The position numbers and the translations under genes are program-made. The notes below the pieces were generated by a model. That model was not told the origin of the DNA. It worked only from the letters and a program-made list of their open reading frames with translations, and ran no database searches. A stretch of DNA of 7,580 nucleotides. Source: UBA6921 sp031363085. GTDB lineage: Bacteria; Pseudomonadota; Gammaproteobacteria; SG8-11. Positions 1 through 7,337 of this stretch are shown piece by piece. Every line of letters begins with the position of its first letter. Within the stretch, counting starts at the first letter, position 1. Location of the stretch: contig JANLTU010000233.1 of the NCBI GenBank assembly GCA_031363085.1, positions 1 to 7,580 on the forward strand. The letters are read 5' to 3'.

Positions 1-19
1 TGCGTTTTGCTTCACCCAT
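1..19 (-). CDS. 5' fragment of an outward-facing gene (starts MGEAKR), cut by the window edge
   Basis: Reading the minus strand from base 19 gives ATG and then codons for G, E, A, K and R before the window ends. The start is preceded by GGGAGG nine bases upstream, a good ribosome binding site. The same start with the same upstream sequence occurs at 7533 on the plus strand, because both lie in the inverted repeat. Only six codons are visible, so no function can be assigned from this copy; see the right-hand copy for more residues. Confidence 0.5.
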
Positions 20-112
20 CGGGTGAGTCCTCCCTCGCCCTAAATTACGTCGTAAACCCAAGCGCCGCATACGGTTAGCTTAGCAGAGCAAGTTTCAACT
101 GCCGTTTTTAGG
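1..112. repeat. Left arm of a 112-base perfect inverted repeat
   Basis: Bases 1-112 are the exact reverse complement of 7440-7551, with no mismatch over 112 positions; the first mismatch is at base 113 against 7439. The arm may continue beyond the window to the left. It contains, on the minus strand, a GGGAGG ribosome binding site and an ATG (17-19) reading outward. It also holds an odd palindrome TTACG-T-CGTAA at 45-55. The inner edge ends in TTTTTAGG. The arm could be the end of a mobile or multicopy element, or a duplicated gene start. I do not recognise it as a named insertion-sequence end. Confidence 0.95.
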
Positions 113-291
113 GTGAAGCTCGCGGTGTAAGCGCGTATTCGATTGCGTCGTGTACGGCACACACCATCGGAGCTGTTGCAGCGTAGACATCGATTGCGTC
201 TGTGCGTCAGGCAAAGGTACATTACCGTCTCGCATTTACCCAACCTCAGACCAGATGCATTGCAAGCGATTCTGCTTTACCTTGAAACTTT
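113..291. other. Gap between left repeat arm and darP, no clear gene
   Basis: No convincing gene lies here. The 11-base direct repeat TCGATTGCGTC occurs at 139-149 and 190-200. A 46-codon minus-strand frame (95-235) starts with ATG behind GAGG and ends inside the repeat arm. Its composition gives no family signal, so it is not called as a gene. The promoter for darP should lie in this gap, but I see no well-matched -35/-10 pair. Confidence 0.5.
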
Positions 292-792
292 ATGATTAAT
301 CCCCCCGACCAGCCACCAGAAGAAAACAGTAAGTCGCAACGCAAGCGTGAAGTCACCGCGCTGCAAGATCTCGGCGAGGAGTTGTTGCGTCTCAACCCGG
401 CGCAACTGGAGCAAATTCCGCTGCCGGAAAACGTGCGTAACGCCATTGAAGAGGCCCTGAAAATGAACGCACATGGCGCGTTGCGGCGCCAGAAACAGTA
501 CATCGGCAAGCTCATGCGTAACGCCGACGCCGCGCCAATCCAGGCAGCGCTGGAGGCGATCAAAGAACACGGCCATACTTCGGCGGCGCGTTTTCGCGAA
601 CTCGAACGCTGGCGTGATCGTCTGCTCACGGAAGGTGACGCGGCGATTTCCGCCTTCATCGAAACTCATCCACACGCGGATCGCACACACTTGCGCGCAC
701 TCGCACGCAATGCACATTCTGAACAGACGCGCGGCGAAGCACCCAAGTCTGCACGCATGCTGTTTCGCTATCTGCGCGATCTCACCGAGTGA
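292..792 (+). CDS. darP: Ribosome-associated maturation protein DarP (YjgA, DUF615 family)
   Basis: The 166-residue soluble, highly charged, mostly helical protein matches the DarP/YjgA family in length and layout. Family members bind late 50S ribosomal precursors and help their maturation in the cytoplasm. Family-typical segments are visible: a charged N-terminus (SKSQRKRE), the stretch ending in IPLP near residue 45, the R-rich RRQKQYIGKLMR block around residues 62-75, a central ERWRDRLL segment, and the C-terminal PKSARMLFRYLRDL at about 151-164. The ATG at 292 is the only sensible start, although the bases before it form no strong ribosome binding site. In many proteobacteria this gene lies next to pmbA/tldE; here the upstream side is a repeat instead. 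The efflux adaptor begins 63 bases downstream, so readthrough is possible but functionally unrelated. Confidence 0.9.
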   Translation: MINPPDQPPEENSKSQRKREVTALQDLGEELLRLNPAQLEQIPLPENVRNAIEEALKMNAHGALRRQKQYIGKLMRNADAAPIQAALEAIKEHGHTSAARFRELERWRDRLLTEGDAAISAFIETHPHADRTHLRALARNAHSEQTRGEAPKSARMLFRYLRDLTE

Positions 793-855
793 ACCAAGCG
801 CACCGTAGACCGCTCCAACCCAGAACTGTTTACCCCATCATTCGGATAAAGCATC

Positions 856-1965
856 ATGACCATGACAACAAAAACAATTTCCTGCCTTGTGCTTACCCTG
901 TCGTGTTATTCAAGCGTAGGCTTTGCCGCCGAGCCACCCGCCAAAGGTGCGGCTGCGGGCGCGCCGCCACCACGCCCAATGTCGGTGGAAGTCGTACAGG
1001 CGGTCGTCGCGGCGGTCAACGATGAAGCGACGGCGGTCGGGTCGCTACAATCCAACGAGGCAGTGGTGATTCGCTCGGAAATCGCCGGACGTATCGCCGC
1101 GATCAAATTTCAGGAAGGCAAAAGCGTTGCTGCCGGCGATTTATTGTTCAGCCTAGATGCATCGGAATATCAGGCGCAACTCGCGCAAAGTTCTGCCAGC
1201 GTGAAATTAACCGAAATGAATTTCAACCGCGCCAAAGATCTGCGCGAAAAATCGCTGATCAGCCAGCAGGAATACGACGATACTTCGGCCAAGTTGGAAG
1301 AAGCCCGCGCCAAGCTTGCCGTCGATCAATCGCGCCTGGAAAAAACCTCGATACGTGCCCCATTTAATGGTGTGTTAGGTGTACGCAGCGTCAGCCCCGG
1401 TGCTTATATCAAGCCCGGCGAGGATCTGGTGATGCTCGAAGACATCGATCCGATCAAAGTTGAATTCCGCATTCCCGAAACCTACTCGCGTCAAGTAAAG
1501 CCCGGCCAGCATCTTGCTGTGCGCGTCGATGCTTACCCCGGCGAATTGTTCAATGGCGAAGTGTATGTCATCGACACCCGCATGGACTCACAAACCCGCA
1601 CTATGCTATTACGCGGGCGCATCCCCAACGCCAAAAGAAATTTACGCCCCGGCATGTTTGCGCGGGTTGCGCTGATTCTTGCCACGCGCTCCAACGCGCT
1701 GGTCGTACCCGAACAAGCCATGGTGCCGTTCGGCGGCGATCAGTTCGTTTACCGTGTAGTCGACGGCAAAGCGGTGCAAACCCGTGTGGAACCCGGCCGG
1801 CGCATGGATGGCAAAATTGAAATCAAAAGCGGCGTGAATGCCGGCGACCTAGTCATCACCGCCGGCCAGATGAAACTACGTGACGGTATGCCGGTCGCTG
1901 TGCTTGACAATAAAACCCCATCGCCGGCGGCCGCCGCTGCTGCTCAGGTCGGTTCCAAGCCATGA
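856..1965 (+). CDS. RND efflux periplasmic adaptor subunit (membrane fusion protein)
   Basis: This 369-residue protein should link the inner-membrane pump encoded next to it with an outer-membrane channel. Residues 1-24 form a Sec signal peptide with likely cleavage at GFA/A; the cysteines at 10 and 17 lack a proper lipobox, so lipidation is unlikely. A proline/alanine-rich linker follows, then the first lipoyl half (about 65-100), a short alpha-hairpin (about 105-160), the second lipoyl half (IRAPFNGVLG), beta-barrel (about 195-270) and membrane-proximal domain (to about 350). The hairpin carries the RxxxLxxxxxxS pattern at R125, L129 and S136, the motif adaptors use to dock on TolC/OprM-type channels. 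The C-terminus is a low-complexity alanine tail. The gene overlaps the pump by the four bases ATGA, indicating translational coupling. A second ATG at 862 is an alternative start. The substrate cannot be inferred. Confidence 0.93.
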   Translation: MTMTTKTISCLVLTLSCYSSVGFAAEPPAKGAAAGAPPPRPMSVEVVQAVVAAVNDEATAVGSLQSNEAVVIRSEIAGRIAAIKFQEGKSVAAGDLLFSLDASEYQAQLAQSSASVKLTEMNFNRAKDLREKSLISQQEYDDTSAKLEEARAKLAVDQSRLEKTSIRAPFNGVLGVRSVSPGAYIKPGEDLVMLEDIDPIKVEFRIPETYSRQVKPGQHLAVRVDAYPGELFNGEVYVIDTRMDSQTRTMLLRGRIPNAKRNLRPGMFARVALILATRSNALVVPEQAMVPFGGDQFVYRVVDGKAVQTRVEPGRRMDGKIEIKSGVNAGDLVITAGQMKLRDGMPVAVLDNKTPSPAAAAAAQVGSKP

Positions 1966-4900
1966 TTCTGTCCGATGTCTCCATTAAACGCCCCGTCTTC
2001 GCGACGGTGATGAGTCTGATGCTGGTGCTGTTGGGCGTGATTTCTTATCAGCGCCTGTCGGTGCGCGAATATCCCAACATCGACGCGCCGGTGGTTTCGG
2101 TGCGCACCGTGTATCCCGGCGCAAGCGCTGAAATTGTCGAAAGCCAAGTGACCAAGCCGCTCGAAGACGCACTCTCCGGCATCGAAGGCATCCGCACGCT
2201 GAAATCCGTCAACCGCGAAGAAGTCAGCCAGATCACCATCGAATTCACGCTGGAACGCGACACCGACGCCAGCGCCAACGACGTGCGTGATCGCGTCGCG
2301 CGCACGCGCGGACGCTTGCCCGAAGACGTCAAAGAGCCGGTGGTTGCCAAAATCGAAGCCGACGCCCAGGCGATCATCTGGATCGCGTTTTCCAGCGACA
2401 AACACGACGCCCTGGCGATCACCGATTACGCCTCGCGCTACGTCAAAGACCGCCTGCAGTCGCTGCCCGGTGTGGCCTCAGTCATCATCGGCGGCGAGCG
2501 CCGCTACGCCATGCGCATGTGGCTGGATCGCGAACGCCTTGGCGCGTACGGCATCACCGCCAAAGACGTCGAAGACGCACTGAAAAAACAAAATCTGGAA
2601 ATCCCCTCCGGCCGCATCGAAAGCCAGCAGCGCGAATTCAGCGTGCTGGCGCAAACCGACCTGCGTACCCCGGAAGAATTTAACCGCTTGTTTATCCGCG
2701 AGGTCAACGGCTACCCGGTGCGCTTCAAAGACATCGGCCATGTCGAGCTGGGCGCCGCCGATGAACGCAATGCGGTGCGCGTGAACGGCAAACCGGCGGT
2801 CGGTTTGGGCGTCGTCAAACAATCCACGGCCAACACCCTGGCGGTTGCCCAAGCCGTGAAAAAAGAATTGCCGGGGATTGAAGCCGCGCTGCCGGAAGGC
2901 ATGAAACTGCAAATCGGCTTCGACTCGTCGGTGTTCGTGGAAAAATCCATCAACTCCGTTTACAAAACCATCGCCGAGGCGCTCGGGCTTGTCATTTTAG
3001 TGATTTTCTTTTTCCTGCGTTCATGGCGCGCGACCTTGATTCCCTTCGTCACCATTCCGGTGTCGCTGATCGGCGCGTTCATCGTCATGCGCATGCTCGG
3101 TTACTCAATCAACATCCTGACGCTGCTGGCGCTGGTGTTGGCCATCGGCTTGGTAGTGGATGACGCCATCGTGATGCTGGAAAATATTTACCGGCGCATC
3201 GAAGAAGGTAAAAAACCAATGCAGGCCGCCTTCGAAGGCAGCAAGGAAATCGCCTTTGCGGTGCTGGCCATGACCTCCACCCTCGCAGCCGTGTTTCTAC
3301 CGCTTGGCCTAATGACAGGTAATACCGGGCGCCTGTTCACCGAGTTTGCGTGGACGCTGGCAGGTTCGGTCATCATTTCCGGATTCGTGGCGCTAACCCT
3401 CACACCGATGATGTGTTCAAAACTTTTGCGTCACACCCCCAAACACGGCGCGCTCTACAACATCACCGAGGCATGGATCAACGGCGCGCGCAACAGCTAC
3501 CAACGTGCCCTTACCCATGCGCTCAACGTGCGCTGGCTGGTGCTTTTGTTAGGTATGGCGGCGGCGGACGGCAGTTATTTCCTGTTCGTTAATTTGAAAT
3601 CCGAACTGTCGCCGGTCGAAGATCGCGGCATACTCATCGGGCTGATGCTGGCACCCGAAGGTGCGACCATGGCGTACACCGACGGTTACGCGCGCCAAGT
3701 CGAGAACTTCTACAGCCAGATTCCGGAAATCAAAACTTACTTCATGGTCGTGGCGCCAGGACTGGAACGCCCCAACCCGGTGACCACCGCCTTGTCGTTC
3801 ATCAGCCTCAAACCCTGGGACGAGCGCACCCGCAAGCAACAGGAAATCGCCGGCGCACTGGCCCCCAAACTGGGCAGCTTGCCGGGCGTGATGGCGTTTC
3901 CGATCAATCCGCCGTCGCTGGGCCAAAGCTTCCGCAACCCGCCGGTGCAAATCGTGGTGCAAGGCAACAGCTACAACGAACTGCAAGGCATTGTCGGCAA
4001 GATCATGGACAAGGCACGTGCGTTTCCGGGCTTGGCTAATCTCGACAGCGACTTGCGCCTGAATAAACCGCAACTGCGTGTCATCCTCGACCGCGACAAG
4101 GCCGCCGACGTCGGCGTGCAAATCGAAGACATCGGTCGCACGCTGGAAACGCTGCTGGGTGGGCGCCAAATCACCCGCTTCAAAAAAGACGGCGAGCAAT
4201 ACGACGTGATCGTGCAGCTCGAAGGTAAAGACCGCATGACGCCCGACGACCTCACTTCCATTTATGTACGCGGCGCAAACAATCAACTCGTGCAACTTGC
4301 AAATCTGGTGCGCATCCAAGAAACAGTCACTCCCAAAGAGCTCAACCATTTTAACCGGCTGCGTTCCGCCACCTTGAGCGCCAACATCGGCCCGGGCTAC
4401 ACCTTGGGCGAGTCTTTACAATTTCTTGAGAACACTGCGAAAGAAGTTACGCCCGGCGCGCGCGTGCAATTCGACGGCAGTTCGCGCGAATTCAAAGAAT
4501 CCGGCGCGACGCTGTACATTTCATTCCTGCTGGCACTGGCGTTCATCTATTTGGTGCTGGCAGCACAGTTTGAAAGTTTCATCGACCCATTGATCATCAT
4601 GTTCACGGTGCCGCTAGCGATCTCGGGGGCGTTGTTGTCGCTTTATCTTTCCAACGGAACGCTGAATGTTTACAGCCAGATCGGCATGGTGATGCTGGTT
4701 GGCCTCATCACCAAGAACGGCATTCTGATCGTGGAATTCGCCAATCAACTGCAAGCGCGCGGCAAAAGTAAAATCGACGCCGTCATCGAATCCGCCAGTC
4801 TGCGTTTGCGCCCCATCGTCATGACCACGCTGACCATGATCTTCGCCGCCATTCCGCTCGCGCTGGCCACCGGCGCCGGCGCCGAAAGTCGTTCGCAGAT

Positions 4901-5006
4901 CGGCTGGGTGGTCGTGGGTGGACTTGCACTGGGCACCCTGCTCACGCTGTTTGTAATCCCGGCTGCGTATACGCTGCTGGCGCGTCGGCACACCGCACAC
5001 GACTGA
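1962..5006 (+). CDS. RND (HAE1-type) multidrug efflux pump, inner-membrane permease
   Basis: The 1014-residue protein is a full-length proton-driven RND permease, slightly shorter than AcrB (1049). It begins with the typical N-terminus (MILSDVSIKRPVFATV) and TM1 at about 10-30. A large periplasmic porter loop follows, then TM2-TM6 (from about 340), TM7 near 525-543, the second porter loop, TM8 at about 850-870 and TM9-TM12 to the C-terminus. The proton-relay residues are all present: D400 and D401 in GLVVDDAIVMLENIYRR (AcrB D407/D408), K918 in LITKNGILIVEFA (AcrB K940), and R948 and T955 in RLRPIVMT (AcrB R971/T978). It should therefore be active. It forms one operon with the adaptor. No outer-membrane channel gene and no TetR- or MarR-type regulator lies in the window, so a TolC-like partner must come from elsewhere. 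Substrate specificity is not readable from the sequence. Confidence 0.96.
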   Translation: MILSDVSIKRPVFATVMSLMLVLLGVISYQRLSVREYPNIDAPVVSVRTVYPGASAEIVESQVTKPLEDALSGIEGIRTLKSVNREEVSQITIEFTLERDTDASANDVRDRVARTRGRLPEDVKEPVVAKIEADAQAIIWIAFSSDKHDALAITDYASRYVKDRLQSLPGVASVIIGGERRYAMRMWLDRERLGAYGITAKDVEDALKKQNLEIPSGRIESQQREFSVLAQTDLRTPEEFNRLFIREVNGYPVRFKDIGHVELGAADERNAVRVNGKPAVGLGVVKQSTANTLAVAQAVKKELPGIEAALPEGMKLQIGFDSSVFVEKSINSVYKTIAEALGLVILVIFFFLRSWRATLIPFVTIPVSLIGAFIVMRMLGYSINILTLLALVLAIGLVVDDAIVMLENIYRRIEEGKKPMQAAFEGSKEIAFAVLAMTSTLAAVFLPLGLMTGNTGRLFTEFAWTLAGSVIISGFVALTLTPMMCSKLLRHTPKHGALYNITEAWINGARNSYQRALTHALNVRWLVLLLGMAAADGSYFLFVNLKSELSPVEDRGILIGLMLAPEGATMAYTDGYARQVENFYSQIPEIKTYFMVVAPGLERPNPVTTALSFISLKPWDERTRKQQEIAGALAPKLGSLPGVMAFPINPPSLGQSFRNPPVQIVVQGNSYNELQGIVGKIMDKARAFPGLANLDSDLRLNKPQLRVILDRDKAADVGVQIEDIGRTLETLLGGRQITRFKKDGEQYDVIVQLEGKDRMTPDDLTSIYVRGANNQLVQLANLVRIQETVTPKELNHFNRLRSATLSANIGPGYTLGESLQFLENTAKEVTPGARVQFDGSSREFKESGATLYISFLLALAFIYLVLAAQFESFIDPLIIMFTVPLAISGALLSLYLSNGTLNVYSQIGMVMLVGLITKNGILIVEFANQLQARGKSKIDAVIESASLRLRPIVMTTLTMIFAAIPLALATGAGAESRSQIGWVVVGGLALGTLLTLFVIPAAYTLLARRHTAHD

Positions 5007-5023
5007 GGCTCATTCTTCCGGCA

Positions 5024-5054
5024 AAAAAATGCCCGCAATCAGCGGGCATTTTTT
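5024..5054. terminator. Bidirectional rho-independent terminator
   Basis: The perfect stem ATGCCCGC/GCGGGCAT (5029-5036 with 5042-5049) has a five-base AATCA loop. It is flanked by an A run on the left and a T run on the right, so it can work on both strands. It starts 18 bases after the pump stop codon and 21 bases beyond the stop of the minus-strand DUF2892 gene, ending both convergent transcripts. Confidence 0.93.
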
Positions 5055-5074
5055 AACGCCGTAGCAACACCGTA

Positions 5075-5284
5075 TTACGCGGATTTGGGCACACCCAATT
5101 TCGCGAGAATGCTACTGAGCAAGCACCACTGGGTGATCCCGCTTTGAAACAAATTAACGCCGACAAATGCGGTGAACCACAACCAAGCGCTGCTCACAAA
5201 CAGTGGGCTTGCTTGCACGCCCAGCGCGAGCGACAGCAATACCATGACACCTGCGATAATGTGCACCCAACGACCCGTAGTCAT
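5075..5284 (-). CDS. Small DUF2892 (YgaP-like) inner-membrane protein
   Basis: This 69-residue protein has two hydrophobic helices (about 6-24 and 32-50) separated by a short loop. It fits DUF2892, the domain also found as the membrane part of YgaP, here without a rhodanese domain. Family hallmarks are the early RW and IAG residues, the second-helix pattern FTAFVGVNLFQSGITQWC and the C-terminal LAKLGV. Cys54 sits where many relatives carry a CP pair; here leucine follows instead. The start is well supported: AAGGAGG (5292-5298 on the minus strand) lies six bases before the ATG. A candidate promoter lies at 5322-5350. It is transcribed convergently with the pump and shares its terminator. The cellular role of stand-alone DUF2892 proteins is not established. 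Confidence 0.8.
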   Translation of the reverse strand: MTTGRWVHIIAGVMVLLSLALGVQASPLFVSSAWLWFTAFVGVNLFQSGITQWCLLSSILAKLGVPKSA

Positions 5285-5321
5285 GTCCAGCCTCCTTAGT
5301 CAATTTAAACGCAATGGTTGT

Positions 5322-5350
5322 ATTTTAGAGTTTGCTAATATTCAGCGCAA
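5322..5350 (-). promoter_or_regulatory. Candidate sigma-70 promoter for the DUF2892 gene
   Basis: On the minus strand, TTGCGC (5345-5350) and TAAAAT (5322-5327) are separated by 17 bases. The -10 matches five of six consensus positions, but the -35 only three. It lies about 40 bases before the start codon, in a locally AT-rich stretch. Confidence 0.4.
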
Positions 5351-5399
5351 CTTTAATCTTTACCGAGGTTGAACATATCGCCACCTTCCAGAGCTCACG

Positions 5400-6131
5400 A
5401 TGCTTGCTAGACCCTCACGCGCACTGGCGCGCATATTGTCAAAACTAGGCGCCGCGTCGCGCACCACGGCGTCGGTGTGGATTCACGCCGGGCGCGTCGC
5501 GGTGAATGATATTGTCATGACCGATCCGGAGTTTAACGTGCCGGAAAATGCCCGCATCACCTTGGATGGTCGCGCGCTGCTTGTGGCCAGCAAGCTGTAT
5601 TTCGCCTTGAACAAACCGCGTGGCTTGATCACCAGCACGCACGATGAACACAACCGCGCCACCGTGTTCGAATGCCTGCCACCCGAACTGCGCGGACAAC
5701 TCGCACCGGTCGGCCGCCTCGACAAAGCCAGCGAGGGCTTGCTGCTGTTCAGCAATGACACCGCTTGGTCGGCGCGTATTCTGGACCCTGCCCGCCATCT
5801 GCCAAAGCGTTACCACGTGCAGATAAATCGCCTGCCCGATGCCAAACTGCTACAGACCTTGCAACACGGCGTGATCTGCGACGCCGAGCGCTTGGAGCTT
5901 GCGGCAGTCGGGGAATTACGCCGTGGTGATAAAAATGCGTGGCTGGAAATCATGCTCACCTCCGGAAAAAACCGCCACATTCGCCGCATGCTCGCGGCCT
6001 GCAATGTTGATGTGCTGCGCTTGATCCGCGTCGCCATCGGCCCGATACAATTGGGGCAGTTATCCAAAGGTCAGTGTCGAGCGCTCGAAACTACTGAGCT
6101 GCGACAACTGGCGCTGGAAAAAGCGCTGTGA
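5400..6131 (+). CDS. rRNA pseudouridine synthase, RsuA/RluB/RluE/RluF family
   Basis: The 243-residue enzyme should isomerise a specific uridine in rRNA to pseudouridine during ribosome assembly. An N-terminal S4 RNA-binding domain spans about residues 5-50 (LSKLGAASRT, then GRVAVND). The catalytic domain contains NKPRG (71-75), the family signature GRLDKASEGLLLF with the catalytic aspartate D108, and the C-terminal block GKNRHIRRM (189-197) followed by LIRVAIGP. All expected motifs are intact. ATG 5400 is the only start: an in-frame TGA lies about ten codons upstream with no other start between, and the ribosome binding site is weak. The motifs place it in the RsuA superfamily branch, but I cannot decide which rRNA position it modifies. 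It is divergent from the DUF2892 gene, with 115 bases between their starts. Confidence 0.92.
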   Translation: MLARPSRALARILSKLGAASRTTASVWIHAGRVAVNDIVMTDPEFNVPENARITLDGRALLVASKLYFALNKPRGLITSTHDEHNRATVFECLPPELRGQLAPVGRLDKASEGLLLFSNDTAWSARILDPARHLPKRYHVQINRLPDAKLLQTLQHGVICDAERLELAAVGELRRGDKNAWLEIMLTSGKNRHIRRMLAACNVDVLRLIRVAIGPIQLGQLSKGQCRALETTELRQLALEKAL

Positions 6132-6160
6132 TGGTTGCCGAAATGTGACGCACGCAGTTA

Positions 6161-6188
6161 TTGCTAATACAACATTTTTGTTTAAAAT
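6161..6188 (+). promoter_or_regulatory. Candidate promoter of the RES-Xre toxin-antitoxin operon
   Basis: TTGCTA (6161-6166) and TAAAAT (6183-6188) are separated by 16 bases, matching four and five of six consensus positions. The spacer carries a small inverted repeat, AACA-TTTT-TGTT (6171-6182), which could be an operator half for the Xre antitoxin. The region is clearly more AT-rich than the flanking genes. It leaves a short leader with GAGGG (6204-6208) five bases before the ATG at 6214. Confidence 0.5.
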
Positions 6189-6213
6189 TGCATTATCAAG
6201 TTTGAGGGCGCCC

Positions 6214-6591
6214 ATGAAAACATCGGTTGCGGCATCCACGGAGCAAAAAAGCATCGTATTAAGCAAGGCGCTACTGCGGGCAGCGGAAGCGCTGGGCTTA
6301 CGGCAAGCCAATCTTGCGGAGATCGTCGGCAAGAGTGAATCGTTTATTTCGCGGATGCGTTCGGGCGAATGCCATTTCGCGCCGGGATCAAAAGAATGGG
6401 AGCTTGCCGCGTTGTTCATTCGATTGTATCGCGGGCTGGATGCGATCATGGCGGGCGACGAGAAATCCACGCAGGCATGGATGCGCAACCATAACCAAGA
6501 CCTGAACGGCACACCGGCGGAACTGATTCGACGCGTGACCGGTTTGGTCGATACGGTCACTTATGTCGACGCCTACCGCGCTCGCATCTGA
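6214..6591 (+). CDS. Xre/MbcA/ParS-family antitoxin of a RES-Xre module
   Basis: This 125-residue protein is the antitoxin partner of the overlapping RES toxin. An Xre-like helix-turn-helix lies at about 17-52 (LRQANLAEIVGKSESFISRM). A C-terminal DUF2384 toxin-binding domain follows at about 65-125, with the family ending pattern GLVDTVTYVDAYRARI. In known RES-Xre complexes this C-terminal part covers the toxin active site, and the HTH represses the operon; I infer the same here. I chose ATG 6214 rather than the in-frame ATG 6145: GAGGG lies just upstream of 6214, the candidate promoter lies between the two starts, and the extra 23 residues have no family counterpart. The gene follows the pseudouridine synthase by 82 bases, in the same direction but with its own promoter-like sequence. 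Confidence 0.88.
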   Translation: MKTSVAASTEQKSIVLSKALLRAAEALGLRQANLAEIVGKSESFISRMRSGECHFAPGSKEWELAALFIRLYRGLDAIMAGDEKSTQAWMRNHNQDLNGTPAELIRRVTGLVDTVTYVDAYRARI

Positions 6592-7279
6592 GCTTCGCAG
6601 GAAAAGCGGCTTGGTGTGGCGCGCCGTCGAACACCAGCATACCGTCTCGACGCGTAAAATTGTCGACACCCGCGATGAGCAGGAATTGCTCGAAGAAATA
6701 CTCGAAGAAAGCAAGCCGCAGTATCCCGCCGGTGCCGAGTCTTTGCACTATCTTTTGAAAACACCTTTTCGCCATTATCCGCCCTACCCGCACGGCTCGC
6801 GATTTCGCCGGCTACGTTCGCGTGACGGCGTGTTTTACGCCTCCGAACACATTCGCACCTCGTTGGCGGAGTTCGCGTCTTACCGGGTGCGTTTCTTCGA
6901 CGCCTCGCCGCAAACGCCGCTGCCACGCAAGGATTTACTCACCAGCGTGTTCTCGGTGAAATACGCATCGCGGCATTGCCTGGACTTGACACGCCCACCC
7001 TTCGTGAAAGATCGCCCGCGCTGGGCTCATCCCACCGATTACACCGCAACTCAAGAATTCGCCGATCAGGCGCGCGCCAACAAAGTGGACGTGCTGCGTT
7101 ATGAATCCGTGCGCGATGTCGCGGGCGGCTTTAATGTCGCGCTGTTAAGCCCAAAAGCCTTCGCGCTGAAAGAACCCATCGATCACCAGGTATGGATCCT
7201 CTACCTTGCCGCCTCGGAAATTAACTGCACCCGCACCGGCCTGCTGGGCAACGAAGAACGCTGGACGTTTTCACGTTAA
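6563..7279 (+). CDS. RES-domain toxin (predicted NAD+-degrading)
   Basis: The 238-residue protein has a RES domain. Characterised family members (for example MbcT and the Pseudomonas putida RES toxin) deplete NAD+ and stop growth. The name-giving residues appear to be present: an arginine in the SRFRRLRSRDGVFYAS block (R80 or R82), E103 in SLAEFASYR and S182 in YESVRD, followed by GGFNVALLSPKAF. It is longer than the compact RES toxins, with an N-terminal extension of about 70 residues beginning with a GLVWRAVE segment. The gene overlaps the antitoxin by 29 bases in another frame and has no good ribosome binding site, so translation is probably coupled to the antitoxin. The frame is unbroken and no motif is obviously lost, so the toxin looks functional. 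The exact reaction of this member is inferred from family membership. Confidence 0.87.
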   Translation: MSTPTALASELRRKSGLVWRAVEHQHTVSTRKIVDTRDEQELLEEILEESKPQYPAGAESLHYLLKTPFRHYPPYPHGSRFRRLRSRDGVFYASEHIRTSLAEFASYRVRFFDASPQTPLPRKDLLTSVFSVKYASRHCLDLTRPPFVKDRPRWAHPTDYTATQEFADQARANKVDVLRYESVRDVAGGFNVALLSPKAFALKEPIDHQVWILYLAASEINCTRTGLLGNEERWTFSR

Positions 7280-7293
7280 CTCGCGCACTTTAG

Positions 7294-7337
7294 AGCCTGT
7301 TCAAGATCTTCACTCCAGAGTGATCTTGAACAAGGCT
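7294..7337. terminator. Long imperfect hairpin after the RES toxin, possible terminator
   Basis: The segment folds as AGCCT-GTTCAAGAT (7294-7307) with ATCTTGAAC-A-AGGCT (7323-7337), then CACT/AGTG around a CCAG loop. This gives about 18 base pairs interrupted by a CTT bulge on the left and a single A on the right. It starts 14 bases after the toxin stop and touches the stop of the minus-strand remnant. Neither side has a long T run, so rho-independent termination is not certain. A mobile-element hairpin or attenuating structure is an alternative. Confidence 0.55.

Noticed and set aside
40..243. 67-codon minus-strand frame in the left gap
   Set aside because: The translation is rich in cysteine and arginine with no family signal and ends within the repeat; it is probably chance.
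3549..4349. 266-codon open frame on the minus strand
   Set aside because: It lies wholly inside the pump gene, whose proton-relay motifs and length are unambiguous. Its histidine- and glutamine-rich translation is typical of an antisense shadow in GC-rich DNA.
6145..6213. Upstream in-frame ATG for the antitoxin
   Set aside because: It has no ribosome binding site, would place the likely promoter inside the gene, and adds 23 residues without family similarity.
6060..6560. 166-codon open frame on the minus strand
   Set aside because: It covers the end of the pseudouridine synthase and the antitoxin, both well supported on the plus strand. Its translation has no recognisable domain.
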